Assembly: GCF_949987535.1 (NCBI RefSeq)
Contig: NC_080070.1
Location: 9,730,016-9,794,015, forward strand
Source of the DNA: Balaenoptera acutorostrata
Lineage: Eukaryota; Chordata; Mammalia; Artiodactyla; Balaenopteridae
DNA: 64,000 nucleotides
Direction: 5' to 3'
The notes under the pieces are model-generated. The model searched no databases. It was given only the letters and a program-made list of their open reading frames with translations, and was not told the origin of the DNA. Below, piece after piece: positions 23,384-35,539 of this stretch. The stretch's first letter is position 1; each line of letters opens with the position of its first letter. The position numbers and the translations under genes are program-made.

Positions 23384-23683
23384 TTTTTTTTAATTTATTT
23401 ATTTTTTTTTATTTTTGGCTGTGTTGGGTCTTCATTTCTGTGCGAGGGCTTTCTTTTCTCTAGTTGTGGCAAGTGGGGGCCACTCTTCATCACGGTGCGC
23501 GGGCCTCTCACTATCGCGGCCTCTCTTGTTGCGGAGCACAGGCTCCAGATGCGCAGGCTCAGTAGTTGTGGCTCATGGGCCCAGCAGCTCCACGGCACGT
23601 GGGATCTTCCCAGACCAGGGCTCGAACCCGTGTCCCCTGCATTAGCAGGCAGATTCTCAACCACTGCGCCACCAGGGAAGCCC
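23384..23683 (-). mobile_element. CHR-type SINE, class A, with TSD
   Basis: Reverse-complement SINE with poly-T/TTTA tail, 'ggctgtgttgggtcttcatt' (23418-23437), a single 'cagtagttgtggc' unit, B box 'agggctcgaacccgtgtccc' (23617-23636) and head 'ccaccagggaagccc'. The TSD catactctactttt (23370-23383) matches cattctctactttt (23684-23697) with one mismatch. Frames of about 110 residues on both strands are artefacts of the GC-rich body. Confidence 0.95.
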
Positions 23684-23697
23684 CATTCTCTACTTTT

Positions 23698-24139
23698 GAT
23701 ATGAAGGTTTCCAAGTAGCTCGACTGCCATGCATAGTTGTTATTCAAAGAAATTTTCAAAATACCTCAGTGGGAAGGCATAAAATCTTGATATAAACTTT
23801 CAAAGACAGCAAGAAGTTGGCGAAGCATATCACTCACTGCCAGAATTATCACACCAAAATCATGCACTAAATAACTGTGGGATAGATACTTGAAACCTAG
23901 CCCAATGTTTTGTGAAAATATGCAAAAATTGTCAAACTGCTTAGTGAATTTTCACCCTTGCAACATAACAGTTCACAATATTCTAGGGGAAAGCTGATAC
24001 TAAGGTTCTGCGTGGCTTATAAATATGAAAAGAAACATATTTCTGCAGACTTTTTGGGACTGCCAGCTAGTATGATGCTAGCACCTTGGTAGATAAACAT
24101 TTGCATATTCTTCATATGGGCACAAAAACGAATGATTGA
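23698..24139. other. Unassigned sequence
   Basis: Nothing recognised between the SINE and the L2 tail. Confidence 0.5.
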
Positions 24140-25990
24140 TATTCACTCATTCAACACATTTATTTAGGATGCAATATATGACACAATGTTGTAAGCAATA
24201 AATATATAGTGATAAAAAAATCACGAAAGTCATTGACTCATGGACCCTATATACTAGTGGAAATTAGATAAATATGTAAATAACTACATGTATACACCTT
24301 GGAGTCTGAGAAAAAGCTACTGATAAACCTAGAGAACAGGTGAAGTAATGTTGGCAGGGGGTGGAAAAAGGGGTGGGCCTAGCAATTTTAAATCATTGGT
24401 CAGGGGATACCTCACTGCAAAGATGCTATTTGAGCAAAGATATTAAGGAGTTGAGGGAGGTCATCATGCAGATAGCAGAGGGAAAGGTGCTCTGGGCAGA
24501 GGAAACAGCAAATGAGGCAGAAACATGACTGGCATGCTTGAGGAACAGCTGGGAATCCTTTATGGGTGGAGCTGAGTGACCATGTCAGAGAACTGAAAGA
24601 TGTCCTCAGAGGGGTAGCGGGGCCAGAACAGGTAGAACCTTGCAGGTCTGAGGGTAACAGAAAGCCACTGGTAAGTTTTCACAAGAGCAGGGACATGCTC
24701 TAACACTTAGTGTATAAAGTATCATTCTGGCTGCTGTCTTCAGCACAGACTGAAATGAAAAATGGCAGGAATGGAAGCGAGAGGGTGACTTTGGAGGTTA
24801 TAGAAATATTATAGGTAAGAGGTGATAGTGTCTTGGTCCAGGGTGGCAGCAGTAGAGGTGCTAGGCGGTGGTTACCTATTAAGGAGAGAGAAAGGATTTA
24901 GGGATGGTTGGGATGTGAGCATGAGACAAAGTGGAATCAAAGATGACTTCAGTGTTTAGATCCTGAGGAATTGAAGGTATGAAACTGCTATGAACCAATA
25001 TGGCAAAGACTGTGAATGGGGCAGATTTTTAAAGGACAAAGAAGATCTCGGATTTGAACATTTTAAGATTATGATGCCTATTAAACATCTCAGTAAGTGG
25101 TGATGTCACATAAGCAGTTGGGATACAAGTCTGGACTTTTCAGGAGAAGTCAGGAGGGGAGATAGACATTTGGGAATCATCAACACATGCATGATATTTA
25201 AAAACACAAAACTGTAGGTAATCCACAAAAGTAGATAAAGAATAGAACCAAGGGTGGAGAAGAAAAGCATTTAAACAATTCAAGGCCAAGGACACTGGGG
25301 AAAAGAGTAAGAAGGAGTGATCCATTATACAGAAGAGAAATCGAGGTCAAGAAATGTCTGAAGCTACATACAGAAGGTGTTTCAAGGATGAAAAAATGTT
25401 CAACAATGTCAAGCACTGCTACTGGGTCAAGAAAGATGAGGACTGAGGAGGAAGCATTAATATCTGTAGCATCAACAAGAATAGTTTTTGTAGAAAGCTG
25501 AGGACAAAAGCCTAATTAGAGTGAATTTTTTTTTTTTTTTTTTTAGTGAGAGAGGAAGAATTAAAACCATAAGTGCCAACCAAATGTTTTTCTGAGTTTT
25601 GCAATAAAGGTTGCAGAGAAATAAGAAAATATCTGTCATAATACTGGAATCAAGTAAGTTTTGGTTGTTGTGGTTGTTGTTATTTTGAAGATGAGGTCAC
25701 TTGAAATGTGTTTATCCTGCTGGGACTTTCCATTGGAGACAGACTGAGAAGACAGATTGGAGATCCATACTCCTGTGTAAGGGAGAGACGAAGGAATGTA
25801 GTACATTCACTGAGCACAGGGGCATTCTTCCAGAGAGACCAGGAAAAAAGTCACACTGTAGAAGCAAAGATGCAAACAAATGGGTGCTATGATATTCAGC
25901 TGAGGAAGTTCTCCGCTGATTCTTTCTGGGGTAGAGGATGCAAGAACGTCAGCTGAACGTAAGGATTGTAGAGAGAAGTTTAGATGAAAG
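24140..25990 (-). mobile_element. Long L2 LINE remnant with RT region
   Basis: About 1.85 kb of antisense L2. The 3' tail is at the left (attcactcattcaacacatt, 24140-24159). Rightwards come 'gcagaggaaacagcaaatga' (24496-24515), 'accttgcaggtctgagggta' (24637-24656), 'tcattctggctgctgtcttc' (24723-24742), 'ctattaaacatctcagtaag' and 'gtcaagaaagatgaggactg' (25427-25446). The RT coding region spans roughly 25140-25450 and upstream L2 sequence continues to about 25990. A T run at 25528-25546 interrupts it. Unusually long for so old an element, but the frame is ruined. Confidence 0.87.
25140..25416 (-). pseudogene. L2 reverse transcriptase remnant
   Basis: Two overlapping minus-strand pieces in different frames retain the RT landmarks of the CR1/L2 clade. 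Piece 25416-25198 starts MLDIVEHFFILETPS, which lines up with RT motif A; its aspartate codon is at 25408-25410. Piece 25325-25140 contains CVDDSQMSISPPDFS, which lines up with the YADD catalytic box. The tyrosine has become cysteine (TGT at 25085-25087 offset of the box, immediately before GTT GAT GAT), while both aspartates remain at 25176-25181. The frame change between the pieces and the lost tyrosine mean it is dead. In the live element this enzyme reverse-transcribed L2 RNA. Confidence 0.72.
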
Positions 25991-26266
25991 AAAATTCCAT
26001 ATCCAAGTGAAATTTAATTTTTTCAGATGGAATAAACACATGAACCTGAACAAAGCTAACAGAGAAAAACATTAAGTCAAAAATATTTGACTGGCAAAAA
26101 CAAAAGCAGAAACTTTTAAGAAGTAGGGAAGATGTCCTTCATTATATATGAAGTGGTGATTATTCATAAAACCTATGAAATTTTTGAAAGGGTCATCCAT
26201 TTGGTCCATTCAAGTGAATTATTAGTTTGAAAATGATGGCCAAAAATTAAATTCAAATAAAATTTA

Positions 26267-26623
26267 GGGGACAGTGGTTAAGAATCAGCTTGCCAATGCA
26301 GGAGACACGGGTTCGAGCCATGGCCCAGGAAGATCCCACATGCCACGGAGCAACTAAGCCCGTGCGCCACAACTACTGAGCCTGTGCTCTAGAGCCTACG
26401 AGCCACAGCTACTGAGCCCATGTGCCACAAATACTGAAGCCTGCAAACCTAGAGCCCGTGCTCTGCAACAAGAGAAGCCACCGCAATGAGAAGCCCGCAC
26501 ACCTCAACAAAGAGTAGCCCCTGCTCACCGCAACTAGAGAAAGCCCACGCACAGTGATGAAGACTCAATGCGGCCATAAATAAATAAATAAATAAGTAAA
26601 TAAACAAATAAATTTTTAAAATA
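26267..26623 (+). mobile_element. CHR-type SINE, three-unit body (class B), head deleted
   Basis: Starts gggg then jumps to 'acagtggttaagaatcagct', so about 14 bases of the head, including part of the A box, are missing. B box region 'acacgggttcgagccatggc' (26305-26324). Three 'gccacaactactgagcc'-type units follow, then 'gcggccataaataaataaat'. A possible TSD aataaaattta/aataaaatta (26256-26266 and 26624-26633) is too AT-rich to trust. Confidence 0.92.
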
Positions 26624-26633
26624 AATAAAATTA

Positions 26634-27429
26634 AAAAAATTTTTAATCTCAAAAAAAATCAACACAAAGAGCATTTAGGCGAAGAATTTGTCACACATTC
26701 TGAAAATTAGTAAAGATCATACATTTGTCCTGATCTTCCAAGGATCTGGGGACAATGACTGAATATGAGGACAACATTAATTAACAACAATGAAATATGT
26801 AATTCAAGCAAGATTTTAAAATAAAATGAAAATATCATAGACTATTAAAATATTTTCATATGGAAGAATTTTGCTTATCAAAATTATAAAAGAAGACTAG
26901 GTCTATTACTTTCTTTGAATTCAACTGTCATTGTTGATAATTAATCCATCAAAGATGAGGATGGTTGGTTTTACATACATTTTATAGATTTTACATACTC
27001 TTTATAGCACTAAAGGAGTAAACCATGTTCTAATGACTGTAAAATAGGAGGAAAAAAAGCAATTTATTATTCAGCTTGATTATATATTTTATGTACCGTA
27101 TCTATTCTTAATGACTTAAGCTCATTTCTAAAGATCAAATTTACATTTAAAGATTGGAGACTTCACATACTTTTATGTAAAGTAAAAGTCAGAATAGTCT
27201 CTGTAGAGAGTATTCTGAATGGAACACCTTGAAAATTATTAAAAATGATGATTTTGTATAATTGTAATTCTAGCCATGTTTATAATAAAACTAAAAATAC
27301 AGTAAGATACTTCAATTAAAATACTGTGATGCTACATTATGAATACTACACAGCATGAAAATACGTGGAAAAACAAAGAACACACCATTAATGTAATGTA
27401 AACCAAACCAACACAAAAAGAAAAACTGA
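26634..27429. other. Unassigned AT-rich sequence
   Basis: Nothing recognised in about 800 bases. Confidence 0.5.
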
Positions 27430-27535
27430 TTCAAACTATGGACTCTAAAATTATGTATTTGAGCTCCAACTCTGCCATTTCCGAGCTCTGTGACCTTGAA
27501 AATGTACTTAATCTCTTGAAGTCTACCTTTTGTAC
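27430..27535 (+). mobile_element. MIR SINE core fragment
   Basis: 'gagctccaactctgccattt' (27461-27480), 'gagctctgtgaccttgaaaa' (27483-27502), then 'gtacttaatctcttgaagtc' match the MIR core in sense. Confidence 0.66.
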
Positions 27536-28483
27536 TGGCTCTATTTTGACACTCACCAGCACAGACCAGTGTTGGACAAATCCTTTTAACTTTCCCCCAA
27601 ATAAATTAACTTGTTTTAAAGCCTGAGAAACTGATACAGGTTTTACTGAAGCTTTCATAGAGGGGAATAGATATGATTTTACATCACATACTGCACAGCA
27701 AAGAAGTTAAAATACTATTTAGATAGCAGTATCCCTTTCTCTCTAACATCCCAGTAGTAAAGTTCAGAAAAACTGAGATAATGCTAACGAGCAAGACAAA
27801 ATAATTTGGAAGCCATTCAACTTACAAAGAGTATAAAGTAAGTTAAAACAACAAACAGGAAACAAATTTTTGTGTCATAATAAAAGACTATGATTAATTC
27901 GACAGTCTGTACCTGAGGTAAAAAGGGAAAACAAATTTGAAAAAAGGTGGGTTAGTAAAGCAGTTTAATGAAACAGGTAAACTTTCCAAAACATTAATAA
28001 GTTAAAATTTTCTGTCTTACCTGGTTAGAGCTCTAATGAGTAAACAAGTATCATTTAATTAAACTCAATTTAATGTAAGTTGTATATAAAACATTTATGC
28101 TGTCTTGAATTTCTTACAAATTGATATAACATTGAAAAAACAAAGCAAACATAAAACCCCACTAAACAAACTCTTAGACTAATATAAACTTGGTAAATGA
28201 TAATTCTGCATTATTTCCTTTAAATGCACATTGTGTTTTTTATTTGATGGGCCAGTTCTTCTGAAATCAAATTTTATTACAACTTCTTTTCAAATCAACT
28301 TATTTATCTTCTCAATTCTTTTGACTCTGAGTCTTCCTTTCATATAGTTGAAAATTTTTATACATGCACAGGTTTGCAATTAGCTTTTCCTTTTCTTCTT
28401 TATTATGTCACATGCAATTCAAGAAATAAAGAAACTGGAAGTAAGAGATACTATTAAGGGTAAAAGGCTGTTGCTAAGTTATC
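27536..28483. other. Unassigned AT-rich sequence
   Basis: No gene or transposon recognised in about 950 bases. Confidence 0.5.
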
Positions 28484-28488
28484 CCATG

Positions 28489-28795
28489 TGTGATAGACAA
28501 AATTTTAGGATGGACTTTGTGATCCCCACTCCTTGGTATCCACACCTATGTGTAAACCCCCTGCTTCCCACGCCTTACCTGCGGTGCTAAAAGAACCTGT
28601 AACTTATTTCTAGAGAACAGAATATGACAAAGGTGAAGAGATTTTTTTTAGATGTAATTAGGAGCTCTCTGCAGGTGACTTTGAATTAATCATAAGGGAG
28701 ATGATCTTGGATGGGCCTGACCTAATCAGGTGAACTCTTCAAGTAAAGGTCCAAGCTTTTGGCTGTTTGTCAGGCAACAATTGAAAACTAATACA
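28489..28795 (+). mobile_element. Solo LTR, MLT1-like (ERVL-MaLR), perfect 5-bp TSD
   Basis: Begins tgtgatagacaaaat and ends gaaaactaataca, the ends expected of MLT1. Inner phrases 'tgtgatccccactccttggt' (28519-28538), 'gagaacagaatatgacaaag' (28613-28632) and 'gatcttggatgggcctgacc' fit this family. The 5-bp repeat ccatg at 28484-28488 and 28796-28800 brackets it exactly. No internal retroviral sequence is adjacent, so it is a solo LTR. At 307 bp it is shortened. Confidence 0.75.
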
Positions 28796-28800
28796 CCATG

Positions 28801-29115
28801 ATTTTAATATCTTCTATATTTGAAATTCCCTACCAAATCAACAACATAATTAAAGCAGGGGGAATGAATTTAAGATTACTTTGAAAGTAACTGATGGATA
28901 CATAGAGATTCACTCCATTATTAAATTTTTTATATTTGAAAATTTAATAATATATTTTTAATCATGAAAGCAAAGAATTAAAAAACCTTTTTATCTTTTT
29001 AACATCTGTTTTGTTTGGTGCTAATGAGATAAGATATAAAGACCAATCTGTTACTGTTCCTACTGAGAGCTGATAAAAAGCAGATAATTTTAATATATCA
29101 AAAGGTAAGTGAGAG
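28801..29115. other. Unassigned AT-rich sequence
   Basis: Nothing recognised in about 315 bases. Confidence 0.5.
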
Positions 29116-29224
29116 ATATGGGGATATATGTATATGTATAGCTGATTCACTTTGTTATAAAGCAGAAACTAACACACCATTGTAAAGCAATTATACTCCC
29201 AATAAAGACGTTAAAAAAAAAAAA
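29116..29224 (+). mobile_element. Very short L1 3' end
   Basis: Only the last ~110 bases of an L1: 'gtatagctgattcactttgt' (29136-29155), 'cagaaactaacacaccattg' (29163-29182), 'aagcaattatactcccaata', then an A tail. It is the same 3' variant as the inner L1 at 39281-39406. No clear TSD. Confidence 0.88.
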
Positions 29225-29669
29225 GATTGTGTTGGAAATTTTGCTTTAACCAATGTTCCTGTTGCTTTGTATCTATTAAGAGCCAGTCAGGAAAAAAATA
29301 CTATTATATTCTGCTACTAAGTTTATGTGTTCAATAAGTACAGTTTATCTCATTCCCAGTTCACTGAGCCAACGCTAAAGGGCCACAGAGTTGTGTTTAT
29401 TCTTCCAAAATCGTAAATAAAAGTCTACCATCTGGTGTTAAATGCTTCAGGTGCAGACTTTTAGTAAATGTGAAGCTCAAGGTAAAATAACTTCCTATTG
29501 TGAGCATTTAATGGTCGACCATGAAACAAAGAAGAAAAGCCGATGCTGACTGGAAAATTTAACAGAGAAAGAGAACGTCCTGTATGTTTTTTGAAAACTT
29601 CTGCGTCGCCCATCCAGGGAAAATTTTGCAGACTGACCACTTATAGGATCCAGGAGGTTAAAGACAGAA
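29225..29669. other. Unassigned sequence
   Basis: Nothing recognised in about 445 bases. Confidence 0.5.
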
Positions 29670-29740
29670 AAAAGTCTCGGAAGATTGACCAGATGACCTC
29701 TTCCAGCCCTCCCAATTTCAGGAACGTTTGATTCTAGTAT
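29670..29740 (+). mobile_element. Possible L3/CR1-type LINE 3' end
   Basis: 'ttgaccagatgacctcttcc' (29684-29703), then 'agccctcccaatttc' and 'tttgattctagt', resemble the CR1/L3 3' end with its closing 'gattct' motif. Short and diverged. Confidence 0.45.
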
Positions 29741-30254
29741 CTGGTTCAAGGTCTTTCTTCAGCCGCTGGGAGTCGAAGGCCTGAGGCAAGTCTGGTTTTT
29801 CTTGGTAATACTGACACTGTACTCTCTGCTCTCCCCTTGGTCTCTGACTGAACATTTCCCCTGTTTCATTTCTAGCTTTGAACTCCTTTTTCCCCACCCA
29901 TCCTTTAATAATTACAGCATCCAAAAGAACTGAATGTAATTGAAGTAAACGACCAAGGCTGGTTTTAGAATGGAGTCTGGGTTCCTAGCCACACCCTACA
30001 AGCTTTCCATTGTGCAGTGTAAACAAATGCTCCAAAATACAGCCTCTTGCCATTGCAGGAGCATTAGACTCTATCTCCAACTTTATAGTCATGGTTCCTT
30101 GTGCTAAGGCATTTTTCATCTCTTCCCTTCCTCCTTGCCTAGCAGGGGCTCCACAGAAAGAAACAAACAAACAAACAACCTGTATTCTCCCGTGGTACAA
30201 ATTAGTGGCCTTATCAGCCCTCCGGATGAATTCATTAACTCTTTATTGTCTTTT
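29741..30254. other. Unassigned sequence
   Basis: Pyrimidine-rich 29775-29900 and an (AAAC)n patch at about 30160-30178. Two opposed frames (30010-30291 plus, 29985-30200 minus) have no motif. Confidence 0.5.
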
Positions 30255-30412
30255 CTATAAGCGTGTCCCTTTTATGTGCATCTTGCTTTAATATTTTCTC
30301 CAGCTCCCTAGAACCCCCACTGTGAGAGTGTCTTTATCTCTCTCCTTTTTACAGAGGCAGAGCATCGCTGAGCTCTTAGTAGGCACTCAATAACTATTAA
30401 TTCATTGATAAT
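30255..30412 (+). mobile_element. L2 LINE 3' tail fragment
   Basis: 'ctccctagaacccccactgt' (30303-30322), 'acagaggcagagcatcgctg', then 'ttagtaggcactcaataact' (30378-30397) match the closing part of L2 in sense. Confidence 0.52.
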
Positions 30413-33400
30413 CCTCACACGGATATCCACTACTAGACAAAGCTCACTTTTAAGTCATGCACCCCAGGACTAGTGACAAGTCTGTGTTTTACACATTGTT
30501 CCTGGCCCTCTTCCTCTTCCTCAGCTGTACGACTGGGAAAGAGTTCCCTTTAAGCTTGCTTTAGTATCTAGAGCAAAATGCTGTTTTCTTTTGATTTCTC
30601 TTTTGTTCACATAGCAGTTAGAAGACATTTTGGGCAACTCTGGTGGTAAAAACTGTGATGTCTGAAATCACTTATTAAAAGTGGAGTGGAGTGGGAAAAA
30701 CAAATGACTGGGTCTAAGGTCCCATGCTGGTCCTGTTATTAATAAACTGTGGGAACTGGCATTTCAGAGTTCTCAGGGTTGTGTGTGGGTGTAAGTATGA
30801 TTGTGCGTGTGTGTGTGTGTTCTCACTTTAACATAGCAGTTTGTGCTATAAAGACTGTGGAGAAGCTACATCTGTCTGAACCTTTGCTCACTGGAGTACT
30901 GAAATTGAGAAGAAATATGAACTTCACAATGACCCCCAACAGTCTTATCAGGTGTTTCCGGCCAACTTCGTATAATTAATCCAAAAGGACCCTAATAAGC
31001 CTTAAGAACAAAGCCTAGATTCCACCCTTTCACCTAATATCTTGAATCCTACAAAGGACAGGAGGAAAAATGCAAACTCATTAGGACATACGAAATGGAA
31101 AAAAAAATCTCTGGTAATACATATGCCATCAAAAAAATGCGTTATCATTATTGGAACATCATGACGGACCATTTATCAATTTCATAACTTACTATCTAGT
31201 CCACATACAAAGTCCATCACAGTCAGGCACAAGTCCACCAAGCCACTTAGAATGTATGTTTACCTGCCTTCCTACACCATCTACACTTAAAAAGCGCAGT
31301 CTTTGCTAAATTTTAAATCCATTCCAATTAGTGTCACCATAAAAATGGAGAACCAGCTGTTCATTGACCTTGCATTACAATGTTCAAACTTATTATTCTC
31401 CAGACTATTCTCAGCATCTCTTTTTCATGTTCATTAATGTCAGACTTTTATATTTCTCACAAGGGTATTATTTTTGCTCAAACTTTTAGTAATCTTATTG
31501 TGTTTGCTCTAAATTTTCTTAAGGTATATTAATTATTGGATTCAATTGTTTAACTGCCAGGCTGAAGGTAATATTCTATTAAATGTTAGTCCAATGACGA
31601 ATGGGGTAGTAGAGTTACCAGACACCAGCCCTGAATAAGCAGGTTTGTTTGAAATATCAGTTTAAGACACCTATGAGAAACTAATTTTATTTTCATGATT
31701 TTCCTTAAATAAATGACTTCTATTTTTCTACATGATCACTTAGGATGTCAGAATTCCTATAGTAAGGACAATTTACTTTGGTGAAGATAACATACTGGAA
31801 CTTACATTCCAGCAAAGACAATTTACAGAGCAATGTTTGATTGACCTTTGGTTATGCTGATGGAGGTACTGTAGCTTGAAACCATTCTCTTCAGAACATG
31901 AGTGATATAGTGAGGAATTATTGCAGAGGAAATAATTTTTACAGTTTTGAAGTTAAATAGAAAAACACTGCTCTTCAAATTTTGTACAATAGCATGTTCT
32001 CTATACCCTTCCTTTTTATATTTTAGACATTTACGATTTTTTTTAGAAATTGGACATCCACAAAAATGATGTTTTGTTTTTTTTTTCCACAGTGAAATCA
32101 CATCTTTAACGGATGACCATTTGGGAAGTTAATTTTTTTGGCATGAGTCTACAAATGAATATTACTGATGTTGTATAGTTTTAACGGCATGGAATTAAAA
32201 TCCTAGAAATGTAACAAATCCCAGCAAAAATGACGTTTTGAAAACTACAGAAATATACAAGAAAATATTTATATTGCTCATAATTTCAACAGAATTACTT
32301 GTACAACTTAAAGAAACATCATAATATCTTTTGCTTTTAATATCTCACTTTTTAAGAGCCTGCAGAATCTCAGTTAAGTATTTTACAGCATTTATTCCAA
32401 TTTACCAATTATGTATAGATATGAACACAACTTTGGTCTGAAACACAGCTTTTACTTTTTCCTAAACTTTCAAAAATATGCAATTAGGATGAAACAAATT
32501 AAATATCCAATTTCCTATATAAATTGATAATTTAAAAACTCTAAATTGCCTTTCAGACAATTTCTTTTAGTTCACTTACTTCAGATTGTTTCAATTGGGC
32601 ACATATTTTTTTTTTTAACACCATGTTTTAAGAAATCATCTGCTTAAATGTTTCAAACATTACAGCAAATTCCTCGTCTCTTTTTAAAAAATGGATTACG
32701 CTTGATGATTTATTTAACTTTTTAAAAGACATTTTAAAGAGTTTCCATGAACAACTCTAATATATGAGGATAGTTATTTTTGCCCCGTTCAGGGTCATTG
32801 TAGCAAAGGATAAATATATCAGATAAGTAACATACTACACATTTATGGGTTTAAATGTGACAAACACATATGTAATATGTAGGGGATCATTTTCTTTACA
32901 AAAAAAGTGAAGTATGAAATTAAATCATTTGTAATTTCATATCCAGCTTCAGATTTATAACCTAACCAGAGGTGCAGTGTTTAAAGCTTGTGTTTCTCGA
33001 ATAACCAAAGGCTAACACTTTATATACCAAATTGAACCCATTTATTCCTATGAAAATCTTCACAGAATGTATTGTTCATCGTTCAGTAACAGAGGAAATC
33101 ATCTGTTAGAGATTAAAGTTAACAAGAAAGATACATAACCTACATTAAGGAAAAAGAAATTAAAAAAAAGAGTTCTTCACCAAACAACGTAAAACACAAT
33201 TTGAAAAAATGGAAAGTCATCTTGTGTCTCCAGATCCCATGTTTGCAAAATACCAATTATTCATAACTATAATGTGATTTCACTTTGTTGGGGGGGGAGG
33301 GACTTCTTGAAAGGGAACTTGACAGTAAATCTGAAGTTAAATTGGAAAATTAACAAGAAAGAACAGCCAAATAATTTTACAAATAAAGAATAATGAAGAA

Positions 33401-34781
33401 GTCAACTCTTCCCCTAAAATGTTAGTAGGTGCTACAAGCATAATACAATTTAAATGTTGCGGTACTAGTACAAGAATTGTCAAATAGATCAATGGGATAA
33501 AGCAGCTCCAAACCAGAACTTTACTAAAGATACTAAGTATTTAGCACAGTATTACTCAAATCTAAGACATCACCACTTGGTAGATATACCCCTTAAGAAG
33601 GGAAACATCCAGCCAATTAAATTATGTGCTTTCTAACATGTAGAATTTTTACATATATTGAAAGAACTTATTCACCCTTTATTAAAGACAGATTTTATCA
33701 CCCACATACATAAAATATATAAGCAAAAATAAATTAAATTAATTAACATTCTATAATTTCTTCACATCTGGAACTGAACTCACCTAAATCACTTTTAGAT
33801 CTAGAGTTCTTAATATTTTTGCTTTTCCACACAATGACATTCCCTGGGCTCTTAAGAGCATTGGTTATGTGGTATTTCTGAAGAAAAGCCAGTGATGTTG
33901 GCATTTGAAATGTGACTTTGCAACTACGTGGAACTAGCCATATTTTGATTTCGACTTGAAGTATATTGGTAAACATACCTGATTCATGATCTTCTTCAAC
34001 TATTATTCTATTTGGTTCCTAGGGATTAAAAGACCACTCCACTATTGTCTCTGGAGAATGATTTCCACAGGGACACACATTCTGCACATTTTAATGCTGG
34101 GGCTTTTAAAGTTTGCACATGCGCAGGTAATGGCAAGCATAGGCTGACTCTGCCTGAGTGACCATAGTTTTTAGATTTCATTGTTTGCAAATGTTCCAGT
34201 GAAAGGTAACACATAAGCAGTGAAATTCAGTGTGTTACAGACATCAAGAATTATTGCTATAAATACAGAATTATTCAAAAAAGTACATAAACAATTTTTT
34301 GAAAAAAAAAATTCCACCTCTTATCTAAAGTAATGAATGATAATACCGGCCATACCTACCCCAAAAGATGCTTTGAAGATCCAGGCATGTGCATAAAATT
34401 TTTAAATTATGAAGCACTATACAGTACTCTAAAAGTGAATAATTTTTAGACAATTTAGCAAGTCTTTTTTTGTTTTGTTTTGATGTTTCTTTTGTTTTCC
34501 AAAATTAACACTAGAATTAAACACTAAAATTGCTTTCTCATAAGTGGTTTTTCAACCTTTTAAGTTCGTTATCAAAATCCTTTCTTGCTAGCAGTATGGT
34601 AACATGACATTATTTGTGATCAAATTATTTTATTTATATACCAGAATTGCAGTATTACTGTACAAAATTGTTCCAACTCTTTGTATATCTTTCTTACATT
34701 TGACATATTGACATATTGACACATTGCATGCATTTCCTTTGTGCTAATATATCTATTAATCAAAACTTGTTCAGTCAAAGG
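30413..34781. other. Repeat-poor unassigned block
   Basis: About 4.4 kb with no transposon I can recognise, only a short (GT)7 at about 30807-30820 and a run of eight G at about 33290-33297. No convincing exon. Frames up to 92 residues (31823-32101 minus) lack motifs. Two weak exon-like segments on the minus strand (33784-33877 and 33979-34018) are treated under findings. Low repeat content could reflect selective constraint, or only repeats too old to see by eye. Confidence 0.5.
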
Positions 34782-34831
34782 CACTTACAATTTTTACTCA
34801 ATCTTACACTTACAAGTTTTACTCAATCTTA
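34782..34831. repeat. 25-bp tandem duplication
   Basis: Two head-to-tail copies, 34782-34806 and 34807-34831, both starting cacttacaa and ending tttactcaatctta. They differ at one base (t or g at copy position 10). Confidence 0.95.
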
Positions 34832-35539
34832 ATTAAAATGAAAATAAATGTTAAAATAATTTAATTAGAGATATGTTGGGATTTAAGACCTGGAGTTTCT
34901 GCATGATACATCAACTTACTTGTAAAATTTCTTAACGATACTTTACATTCTTAATGTCATGTAAGTTAGTGGCATTACATTACTAACTTATAACCTGATC
35001 ATTTTGTAAAAATTGATCAAACTTAGAATAATAATGCCAATAAAACAGCACAGTTAAAATAAGCATGAAACAAGCAAATGTCCTCAAATGTTTCAACAGA
35101 AGGATAGATAAGTTGATTTCAATCACTGTTGAACATTACAAACTGAACTCTTACCCCTTGCACAAAAGGAAAAGAGAAAACATACTGAATTACACTTTTC
35201 TTGCTGATAAAAGTAAGCTCAATAAATCATCTTGAAAGAGATATTTCCTTCATGGCACTAAGCTCTAGACAGATTTTCTGGGAAAATACTAGTCAGTATC
35301 TTCAACCACCTTTTGTAAAAATGAAGAAATATTCTTTTATTACCACTTCTATATTCTCATCAATAAAACATTAAAGCATAGAATTATATCTTACTTTAGC
35401 AAAGATTTTCCTACTCAGAATTCATAAAACATAACATAGGAACAGCTGTGAGACCAATCCACAAGGCTAATATTTGTCAGGTAGAAATAAGAATGATAGT
35501 AGACCCACTTCTACTTCCTTGGGGCATGATCATGACAAT
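34832..35539. other. Unassigned AT-rich sequence
   Basis: Continues the repeat-poor block. Nothing recognised. Confidence 0.5.

Noticed and set aside
33290..33300. Run of G at the centre of the repeat-poor block, considered a quadruplex
   Set aside because: A single G run without the further G tracts needed nearby.
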